A stretch of DNA of 64,000 nucleotides, from assembly GCF_016405965.1 (NCBI RefSeq), contig NZ_JAEFCD010000001.1:371573-435572 (forward strand). The letters are read 5' to 3'. This document shows, piece after piece, positions 9,001-21,000 of the stretch (its first letter is position 1; each line of letters opens with the position of its first letter). The DNA comes from Alteromonas sp. IB21 (GTDB taxonomy: Bacteria > Pseudomonadota > Gammaproteobacteria > Enterobacterales > Alteromonadaceae). The notes beneath the pieces are model-generated. The model was not told the DNA's origin and did no database searches. It was given only the letters and a program-made list of their open reading frames with translations. The translations under genes were made by a program, and so were the position numbers.

Positions 9001-12000
9001 GTTACTACAGTGGGCGCTGACGGCACATTCAACGAAGATGTGCCTGCGGAGCTTAGCGAAGGTGAGTACACGGTAGATGTTACTGTAACGACACCGGCAG
9101 GTAATAGCTCTACCACCACAGCTACAGGAGAAATAGACACTACCGCACCAGCGCTTTCTCTAGACCCACAAACTGACGGCAGCGACACCACGCCAACAAT
9201 TTCAGGTTCTACCGATTTACCACCTGGTTCAACAGTAACCATTGCAGTGACCGACAGCGCTGGCAACACACAAACTATCGATGCCATCGTTGATGAAAAC
9301 GGTGCTTTTAGCGTAGACGTACAAACGCCGCTTACTGAGGGTGAATATACCGTAGAGGCCAGTGCAACAGACGAGGCAGGCAATACAACGACTGTCACTG
9401 AAAATGGCGGCAACATTGATACGCAAGCCCCCACCATTTCACTAGAGCCACTTGGCACAGGTAACGACACGACACCTTCAATTAGCGGTTCTACGAACTT
9501 GGAAGCAGGCAGCACGGTTACACTTACCGTTACCGATAGTGCTGGAAACAGCCAAACCTTTACTGCCACAGTAGACGCGAACGGCGAATTTAGCGCTGAC
9601 GTTCCTGCTGAGCTCGCTGACGGCGACTACAATGTCGAAGCAACAGCCACCGATGCTGCGGGAAATAGTGCTTCAACGTCACAAACTGGCACAGTGGACA
9701 GCAATGCGCCAAGCTTAACCCTTGACCCACTGGGTGATGACAACGGCACCACGCCTACTATCTCAGGTACTACCGATTTACCCGCTGGCAGCACTGTCAC
9801 ACTGTCTGTTACCGATGCGCTTGGCAATACTCAAACATTTACGGCAACGGTAGACGGTTCTGGTAATTTCAGTGTCGATGTGCCCAATCCATTAGCGGAA
9901 GGTGAATATAGCGTAACGGCTACAGCAACTGACGGCGATGGCAATACGACAACAGTAACCGACAATGGCGGCGTTGTAGATACCACCGCGCCTACGCTTA
10001 CCCTAGAAAACCCTGGCAGCACGGGTGACACCACACCTACGCTTTCAGGCACCACTGACCTTCCTGAAGGAAGCACGGTTACGCTTGTCGTAACAGACAG
10101 CGCGGGCAACACCCAAACTATCAACACCTTGGTCGATGCAAATGGTAGCTTCAGCGTAGATGTCCCAAACGCACTAGCTGACGGCGACTTTACTGTTACT
10201 GCCACTGCAACCGACAGTGCAGGCAATACCGCGAATGCCAATACAACAGGTAGTGTAGATAGCGAAGCGCCGCTATTAACCCTTGATACACAAGGCGCTA
10301 CTAGCGATGTTACCCCTACTATCACAGGTACTACCGACGTGGCACCTGGCACACTGGTTACGATTACTGTGGTAGATGCCAATGGTAACTCGCAAAGCTT
10401 CCAAGCAGCCGTGCAAGCAGACGGAACATTCAGTGCCGATGTGCCTAACGCATTGGCCGAGGGAGACTTTACCGTTTCGGCAACAGTAAGCGATGCGCAA
10501 GGCAACACCGCGACGGCGAACGAAACAAATGGAAGTATTGATACACAAGCGCCAATTGTTACCGTTAATCCGTTAGATTCAGGTAATGACACTACGCCGG
10601 TTATTTCGGGTAATACAGATTTACCTGAAGGCGCTGTTGTTGTGATCACCGTAACTGACAGCAATGGCGACACGCAAACCATTAACGCATTGGTTGATGC
10701 AGACGGCAACTTTGCAACAGAGGTATTGTCTCCACTGCCTGAAGGAGATTACAGCGTCGAAGTTACTGCAACAGATGATGCAGGTAATTCAACAACCGCA
10801 ACTGAGGACGGTGGCAATATTGACACCACCGCCCCTGTACTTACGCTAAATCCGCAGGGCACAGGCAACGATGAAACGCCTAACATATCGGGCAGCACTG
10901 ATTTAGCACCGGGAAGCACGGTAACGTTAACCGTCACAGATAGCGCAGGCAATACACAAACCTTTGACGCCATTGTGGACGCAAATGGTGACTTCAGCGC
11001 GGATGTTCCAAACGCTATACCAGACGGCAGCTACACGGTAACAGCAAGTGCCTCAGACGATGCAGGTAATACAACCACCACCTCTGATACAGGTACGTTA
11101 AATACGAGCGCCCCTGCGCTGACACTAGATGCGCAAGTTACGGTTAGCGATACTACACCAACCATTTCGGGTACGACTGACCTACCCGCGGGTTCAACCG
11201 TGACGCTTTTTGTCACTGACAGTGTAGGCAACACCCAAACCTTTACTGCACTTGTTGATGCGAGCGGTAACTTTAGTGCTGATGTCCCCGCGCCTCTTGC
11301 CGAAGGTGATTACTCAGTAACCGCTACCGCTACAGACAGCAACGGAAATAGTGCATCTGTCACCGACAATAACGGTATCGTCGATACCGTCGCCCCCGTT
11401 ATTTCACTAGATGCGCTGGGTTCAAATAACGATACTACGCCTACCATTTCAGGCACTACGGACTTAGCAGCAGGTGAGAGCGTAACACTGTCGATCACCG
11501 ACAACGCTGGCAATACACAAACTGTGACCGCAACGGTTGATGCGAACGGCAACTTTACTGTTGATGTGCCAGCTGCGCTCGCAGAAGGTGACTATACGGT
11601 TACCGCAACGGCCACCGACGATGCTGGCAACAGTGCGTCAGCCAATGCAACAGGCACCATAGACACCACAGCGCCTACCCTAACCTTAGACCCTCAAGGG
11701 TTAGGCAACGACACAACGCCAACCATTTCGGGAAGTACAGATTTAGCCGAAGGTAGCGTGGTCTCCTTGGTTATCACAGATAGTGCAGGTAACATTCAAA
11801 CGGTTACAGCAACAGTTGATGCTGCAGGAAACTTTACGGTTGATGTACCCGCGGCACTTGCTGAAGGCTCTTACAGTGTTGAAGCTACTGCCACTGATGA
11901 AGCAGGCAACAGCACGTCGGTTCTTGATAATTCAGGCGTTATCGACATCACGCCACCTGAGCTAAACCTTGACGAATTAACGCCAGAGAATAACGCTACG

Positions 12001-15000
12001 CCAACTATTTCTGGCACCACAAACCTTCCAGCTGGCGCCATTGTTACATTAACGGTGGTCGACAGTGCGGGTAATACGCAAACCTTTGCCGCTACGGTAC
12101 AAACCAACGGCAGTTTTTCAGCCAACGTACCTTCACCACTAGCTGAAGGTGACTATACGGTTACCGCAACCGCTCAAGACGCGGCAGGTAACCAAGGTTC
12201 TGATTCTGAAACGGGTGGCAGCGTAGATACCACAGCGCCCGTTATCACCCTAGATCCGCTTGGTACAGGTAACGATAACACGCCTACCATTAGCGGAAAT
12301 ACCGACCTAGCCGCAGGAAGCACAGTAACTATCACAGTAACTGACAGTGTTGGCACTGTGCAGACGTTTACTGCAACTGTTGATGGTAATGGCGACTTCA
12401 GTGCAGATGTGCCTAATCCTATGGCTGACGGAAACTTCGACGTTACTGCAACGGCGACTGATGCTGCAGGCAATACCGCTACAGATACAGTGAGTGGCGA
12501 CATAAACTCTGCCGCGCCCACCCTATCCCTAGACCCCCTTGTGTCGGGCAACGACACAACGCCGACTATTTCAGGTGAAACCGATTTAGCGCCAGGTAGC
12601 AATGTCACGCTAACCGTGACCGACAGTGCTGGAAACACACAAACATTCAGTGCCATAGTGCAAGGCGATGGAAGCTTTACGGCTGATGTTCCTGCAAGCT
12701 TACCTGAAGGTGACTATTCTGTTACTGCGACCGCCACAGACGGCGCTGGCAACAGTGCATCGGTAACCGAAAATGGCGGTAACATCGATATTACAGCCCC
12801 ATCGATAACCATCGATACACAAGGGCTTGGCAATGATGCAACGCCGTCTATCTCTGGCACCACAGACCTCAATGCTGGCGACACAGTTAGCATAAGCGTG
12901 ACAGACAACGCTGGTAATACCCAAACATTCACAGCAACTGTTCAAAACGATGGTACTTACAGTGCTGATGTTCCTGCTGATTTAGCTGAAGGCAGTTTCA
13001 GCGTAATCGTCACGGCAACTGACGATGCGGGTAATTCAGCAACCGCAATAGATAACAACGGCGTCATAGATACAGCAGCCCCCACCGTAACGTTAGACGC
13101 ACAAGGCCTAAGTAACGACGCTACACCGACTATTTCGGGAACCACCAACTTGGCTGCGGGCAACACTGTAAGCATAAGCGTGACTGACAGCCAGGGCGAT
13201 ACGCAAACCTTCACTGCCATAGTTCAAGCTAATGGTAGCTTTAGCGCTGATGTGCCCCTTGACCTAGCAGAAGGCGATTACACAGTAGAAGTGACGGCGA
13301 CTGATGATGCAGGTAATCAAAACACAGCAATTGACAACAACGGTACTGTCGACACCATCCCACCTGTTATCAACTTAGATCCAGTGGCCAGCGGCAATGA
13401 CGCAACGCCAATATTAAGCGGGACTACCGACCTGCCAGAGGGAGCAACTATTATATTGGTTGTCACCGATGCAGGCGGTAATGTACAGAACCTTACCGCT
13501 ACGGTAAACGCGGATGGCACTTTCTCAGTTGAAGTACCCAGCGCGCTTGTTGATGGCGATTACGATGTAACAGCAAGTGCGAGCGATGCTGCGGGCAATA
13601 ACACGACAGTAACGGATAGCGGCAATATTAATGCAAGCGCCCCGAACATTACGCTAGATGCCCTTGGCCAGACAAACGACGCTACGCCTCTTATTTCGGG
13701 CACAACTAACGCGCCAGTTGGTGCCATTGTCAGCTTAACAGTGACAGATAGTGCTGGAGCAGTTCAAACCTTTACTGCAACAGTACAAGGAGATGGCACC
13801 TTCAGCGCAAGCGTACCGTCAGACTTGACCGAGGGTAGTTATACCGTCGAAGCAGAGGTGACTGACGGTGCCGGAAATACAGGCTCTGACTCTGAAACTG
13901 GCGGTGTAGTAGATACCACATCACCTGCTATTGATGTGGCAGAGCAAGGTGTTGGCAATGATTCAACACCAACCATTAGCGGAACGACAGACCAGCCAGC
14001 CGGAAGCACGGTTTCAATTACCGTCACCGATAACGCTGGCAATATACAAACCTTATCAGCAACCGTACAAAGCGACGGCTCTTTTACCGTAGACGTACCC
14101 GCCACTTTGGCTGAGGGTAACTACACAGTTCAGGCAACGGTCGTTGATGAAGCTGGCAATACAGCGTCCGACGCTGAAACCGGCGTAATCGACACAATTT
14201 CACCTGTTATTACGCTGGACGAGCCAGGTACAGTTAGCGACTCAACCCCAACCATAAGCGGTACTGTAGATTTACCGCAAGGTTCTACAGTGCAAATAAC
14301 TGTTATTGATAGTGTGGGTAATACCCAGGTGTTTTCTGCATTAGTTGCCGCGGGTGGCGTATTCTCTGCCGACGTACCAGCGGCGATGGCTGAAGGAAAC
14401 TTCACTGTTTCAGCAACCGCCACTGATACAGCAGGCAACAGTACAACCGATAACGAGGCAGGCGTAGTTGATACGCTTGCACCTACATTGACTATTGATG
14501 TTGCCGATACCACTAACGACGCGACGCCACTCATTACCGGTACAACCGATGAACCTGCAGGCTCAGTGGTCACTATTTTGGTAACGGATAGTGCTGGTGC
14601 GGCCCAGACCTTAAGTGCAGTTGTACAAGCCGATGGGTCTTTCTCTATATCCCCGGGTACAGATTTAGCGGAAGGCGACTTCATGGTAAGCGCTACCATC
14701 AGTGATGAAGCAGGTAATACAGCGACAGCGAGTGATGCCGGCAGCATAGACACTACAGCACCATCACTAACCTTAACGCCACTTGAGGAAGGCAATGACA
14801 CAACGCCTACCCTATCTGGTAGCACAAATCTTGCGCAGGGCAGTGAAGTTACGCTTGTGGTAACTGACAGCGCAGGAAATGTTCAAACCCTCACAGCTAC
14901 AGTTGATGTAAATGGAAACTTTACAGTGGATGTGCCTGCGCCTTTAGCTGAAGGTGCATACAGTGTTGAAGCCACGGCGAGTGACGAAGCGGGTAATAGC

Positions 15001-18000
15001 ACTACCGTCGTAGACAACACGGGTATTATTGATACAACAGCCCCTACTCTATCGTTAGATACACTGGCCTCAGATAGCGACACAACGCCTACAATATCAG
15101 GGAATACTGACCTGCCTGCAGGCGCGACAGTAACGATTACGGTTACGGATAACGCAGGTGTAAGCCAAACCTTCGATGCAACCGTTCAGGGAGACGGCAG
15201 TTTCTCGGCCGATGTGCCAAGCCCCATGGCTGAAGGAGGGTATACCGTCACCGCCGTGGCCCAAGACCCAGCAGGCAATGAGACTACTGCCACTGAAACA
15301 AACGGTAGCGTAGACACTACCGCGCCGACTATTAACTTAGACGCACAAGGCACAGGTAACGATACTACGCCAACGATCACCGGTAGTACCGATTTAAGCC
15401 CAGGTAGTTCAGTGACCATAACCGTCACCGACAGCGCAGGCGCAGAACAGACATTTACGGCTATTGTCGATAGCAATGGTAATTTCAGCGCCGACGTGCC
15501 CAATGCAATGGCAGACGGAAACTTCGATGTTACTGCTACCGCCACTGATGCTGCTGGAAATTCAGCGTCTGATACTACCAGCGGAATTATCAATACAGCC
15601 GTGCCAAACTTAACCTTGGACTCGCTTGGTACAGGAAACGACACAACACCGACCATTTCCGGTACTACAGATATTGCGCCAGGCAGCACCGTATCCATCA
15701 GCGTTACCGATAGTGCAGGAAACACCCAAACATTTGGCGCCATTGTTCAAGCTAATGGCACCTTCTCTGTAGATGTGCCAGCGGCCTTATCTGAAGGTAA
15801 TTATTCAGTCACCGCAAGTGCAACAGATGGCGCGGGCAATACGGCAACCGCAAACGAAAATGGCGGCATTGTCGATACTACTGCGCCTGCTGCGCCTACT
15901 GTTGATGCAGGCAATGGTACCGAAATTACCGGTACAGCCGAAGCAGGAGCCATCGTAAACGTAGACGTTGACGGTGATGGCACACCTGATTTCACAGTGA
16001 TTGCTGATGGCGATGGTAACTGGTCAGTAACACCCACTACACCGCTAGCCGATGGCGTAGTTGTAACGGCAACTGCTACCGACGAAGCTGGCAATACGAG
16101 TAGCCCAGCGTCTGATACCGTAGACGCTGTTGCGCCAATTGTTGCCTTTAACGACCTAACGACTAACGACAACACGCCTGCACTTACCGGCTCGGTAGAC
16201 GATCCAACCGCCATCGTGGTCGTTACCATTAACGGTACAGACTATACCGCTACAAACAATGGTGATGGCAGCTGGACGCTGGCTGACGATGCAGTGGCTG
16301 CACTTGCAGATGGTAGCTATACCGCTACCGTTGCTGCAACCGACCCTGACGGTAATGTCAGCACAAACACGGGCACAGTGGTGATTGATACTACAGCACC
16401 AGCGGCACCTACCGTGGAAGCGGGTAACGGCACTGAAATTACCGGCACTGCTGAAGCAGGGGCAACCGTAAATGTGGACGTGGATGGCGACGGCACCCCA
16501 GACTTCACCGTCATCGCTGATGGTGACGGTAATTGGAGCATTACGCCTGATACACCGCTTGCCGATGGCGTAATTGTGACCGTAACGGCAACCGATGAAG
16601 CTGGTAATATCAGTGTACCAGCGTCAGATACTGTAGATGCTGTTGCGCCAGTCGTTGCAATCAATGACTTAACCACTAATGACGCTACACCAGAGCTAAC
16701 CGGAACGGTTGACGACCCAAGCGCTATCATAGTAATAACTATTGATGGAGTGGACTACACCGCCACCAATAACGGTGATGGTAGCTGGACACTGGCTGAC
16801 GATATCGTTGCCGCGCTGGCTGAAGGTAGCTATACCGCTACGGTTACTGCCAATGATGCCGATGGTAATGCAGGAACTAACTCTGGTACTGTGGTGATTG
16901 ATACTACACCACCTGCAGTCCCTACTGTGGATGCGGGCAACGGCACAGAAATTACCGGTACCGCTGAAGCAGGTGCAACCGTAAATGTGGACGTGGATGG
17001 CGACGGCACGCCCGATTTCACCGTTGTCGCTGATGGCGACGGCAATTGGAGTATTACGCCAGATACACCATTGGCAGATGGCGTTGTAGTTTCAGCAACA
17101 GCCACAGATGATGCTGGCAATACCAGCGCACCTGCGTCTGATACGGTTGACGCTATAGCACCGGTAGTGGCAATTAATGATTTGACCACCAACGACACAA
17201 CACCTGCACTGACAGGCACAGTGGACGATAATACCGCTACGGTAGTCGTTACCATTGACGGGAATGACTACACCGCCACCAATAACGGTGATGGTAGCTG
17301 GACACTGGCTGACGATGCAGTGGCGGCACTTGCAGATGGTAGCTATACCGCTACCGTTACTGCCACTGATGCCGATGGCAATGTGGGTTCAAATTCAGGA
17401 ACGGTAGTGATTGATACTACACCACCTGCCATACCTACTGTGGATGCGGGCAACGGCACAGAAATTACCGGTACCGCTGAAGCAGGCGCAACCGTAAATG
17501 TGGACGTGGATGGCGACGGCACGCCTGATTTCACCGTTATCGCTGATGGCGACGGCAATTGGAGCGTTACGCCAGATACGCCGCTTGCTGATGGCGTTGT
17601 AGTAATTGCAACAGCCACAGATGCGGCGGGCAACATTAGTAACCCAGCCTCAGACACGGTTGACGCTGTGGCCCCGGTAGTGACAATTAACGATTTGACA
17701 ACCAACGACACAACACCTGCACTGACAGGCACAGTGGACGATGATACCGCTATAGTAGTCGTCACCATCAACGGGATAAATTACACCGCCACCAACAATG
17801 AAAATGGCACTTGGACGCTGGCTGACGATGCAGTGGCGGCACTTGCAGAAGGTAGCTATACCGCAACGGTTACTGCAACCGACCCAGAAGGTAATGTAGG
17901 TACAAATACTGGCACAGTGGTAATTGATACTACAGCACCAGCGGCACCTACCGTGGAAGCGGGCAACGGCACTGAAATTACCGGCACAGCCGAAGCGGGC

Positions 18001-21000
18001 GCAACGGTAAATGTGGATGTAAATGGAGACGGCACGCCTGATTTCACCGTTGTCGCTGATGGCGATGGCAATTGGAGTATTACGCCAGATACACCATTGG
18101 CAGATGGCGTTGTAGTTTCAGCAACAGCCACAGATGATGCTGGCAATACCAGCGCACCTGCGTCTGATACGGTTGACGCTATAGCACCGGTAGTGGCAAT
18201 TAATGATTTGACCACCAACGACACAACACCTGCACTGACAGGCACAGTTAACGATAATACCGCTACGGTAGTCGTTACCATTGACGGGAATGACTACACC
18301 GCCACTAATAATGGTAACGGCACGTGGACGCTGGCTGACGACGCAGTAGCCGCACTCGCTGAAGGCAGTTATACCGCAACGGTTACGGCAACCGACCCTG
18401 ACGGTAACGTCAGCACAAACACGGGCACAGTCGTGATTGATACCACTGCACCTACGGTAGCCATTAACGATCTTACTACTAACGACACCACCCCGGAACT
18501 TACCGGTACAGTGAACGACCCGAACGCGGTTGTAGTGGTGACTATTGACGGGAATGACTACACCGCTACCAATAATGGTAACGGTACATGGACATTAGCT
18601 GACAATATTGTCGCATTACTCGCTGAAGGTAATTATACGGCAACGGTTACCGCTACGGACGCTGTGGGTAATTCTGACTCAGCTACAGGTTCGATTGTTA
18701 TCGATACCAGTATTGATGAAAACAATAATGGCCAGACGGTAACGTTCGATAGTATTTCAAACGACTCTGGCGTGGCTGGAGACTTTATAACTAGCGATAG
18801 CACGCTTATCTTTAATGGAACGGTGGACCTTGGTGACAACACTACCCTAACCGTTACCGTTGATGGAACATCCTATACCTTTGGCACGGACCCTGAGCTT
18901 TCTATTGATGGCAGCGGCAACTGGAGCCTGGATTTAACTAGCACACCGCTACCAGCAGGCACCTATGCCGTAGTGGCAACCGTCACTGATGAAGCAGGAA
19001 ATACTGCGAGTACCGCTAGCCAAAATGTCGTTGTTCAAGCGCTTGATGCCATAAATGATGGCAACGCCGTTGATATGGGTGAGCCTGTGGTGACGGTGAA
19101 CCCGCCAGAGACCACCAGCAACGTAGATGTTATCGGCTTGGCTGAGTCTACAGGCGGTGTCGATGCAAGTGCTTCCTTTACCGTTTCCCCTAACCATGTG
19201 GGTGAAGTATTAGTAGAGGTTGACCAAATAGCACTGGTTGCTGTTGCCGATGCCTACATTGTTGAGGTATATGATGAAAATGGACAGCTAGTCTATCGAG
19301 GTGTTAGTGCAAATTCGCAACTCGCCGACGTCGGTGGACTAGACATTTTTGATGTTACCGGCGACGAGACCATTTCATTCTCGTTAGCAGGCCTTGATGC
19401 TGGCAACTACAGTGTGGTGGTCCGCAATGATGAGAACTTACTTGAAGACTTGTTAGACAACGACAATAGTAACGATGTTGACCTTGATGAACTCGGTACA
19501 GCTGGCGTTGTACTTGGGCCCGACAATCAAGCAGTAGTTCTTGATACTATTGAAACCACGTTAAATACCGGCGTTTTAGGTATTCCTCTTGGTACGGTTG
19601 GCACGCAAGTAAGGGGAGTATTAGAAACACTTCTGGATACGACTACAGTAATTGGCGCAGGTCAGCTTGTTAATTTACTTACCGCGCCTCTTGATGCAAT
19701 TGGTTTAACCGGCTTCCTTGATGACATTTTAAGCGTCATTGCCGATGCATTGCTCAGCAATACGCTAACCCTATTGCAAGACACCGACATCACAACCACG
19801 TTAACAGAATACACCTACACAGGTGATTTAGTGGCCCAAGGCAACCTAATCGACGGTGATATTAGTGGTGTAGGCGCAGACACTATTTTAGATGGTGCTC
19901 AAGTTACTGTTGTTACTAATTCGGCCGGTGATAGCGTCAATGTGCCTGCAACAGGTACTATAACCATCCAAGGTCAATATGGTGTATTAGAAATAGCTGC
20001 AGACGGTACGTACACCTATACCGCCGACGGCGACCGCAGCGCCATTGGGCAAGATGAAGTGTTTAACTACACCCTATCAGATGGTGAAACTTCCGATATT
20101 GCGGCACTTACTATCACCATTTCTGGCAGTGACTTCCCGCCAGTAGTAGCCCAAACCGATAACAATGATATGGAGCTAGGCGCACAAACCGCCATTGTGA
20201 ACGCCCCGGTTACCGATAGTGACTTCCAAGTCATTGGCTTAGCCGAAGGTTCACCAGCCGCAGGCTCCCCTACCGCTAGTACAACATTTACTGTCAGAGC
20301 CGACTACTTCGGAGAAGTGGTTGTAGAGGTTAGCCAAACTGCGCTAGTTGCAGTGGCCAATGGTTATCGAGTTGATATTGTTGATGCAGATGGCAATGTA
20401 GTTGCCTCAGCGACAGCACCAGACAGCCCTCTTGTTGGTGACGCTTTAGGGTTAAATGTCTTGGGCTTGATAGGTGATGACACCTTGGTGGCAAAGTTCT
20501 CTGGGCTCCCTGCTGGAGACTATGCCGTTGTTGTTCGTAACAGTCAAAGCTCCCTCGAAAACTTGTTTGACCAAAATGGAGACGGCTCGATTACACTTGC
20601 TGAACTAGGCGATGGAGGGGTTGTTCTTGGAGAGGAAAACCAAGAGGTAGTGCTAGATGCAATTGAAACTGCGCTAAATGGGGAAACAGGTTTAGGGGTT
20701 ATACCTTTAGGAACTCTAGTAAGAGAAGTTATTCTTGAGCCAATCCTAGCTACCACAGATACGATTGGAGCTGGCGACTTGGTCGGTACTATTAACTCAG
20801 CTCTTACAACACTAGGAGTAGCACAGTTGTCTGATGCTCTCATTGACGAGATTGCCGCAATCTTGCTTAGCAATACGATATCCTTGCTAGAACAAACGGA
20901 TGTGACAACAACGCTAACGGAATACCAGTTTGAAGGTAGCACGACAACGTCAGGGAATGTTATTGATGCGGCCAACACAGGCGATGTAGCCGATAGCATT

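Noticed and set aside
6910..18710. Regular direct repeats that might suggest a CRISPR array
   Set aside because: The units are 279 or 513 bp, fully coding in one frame and without short repeat-spacer alternation; no cas genes are present.
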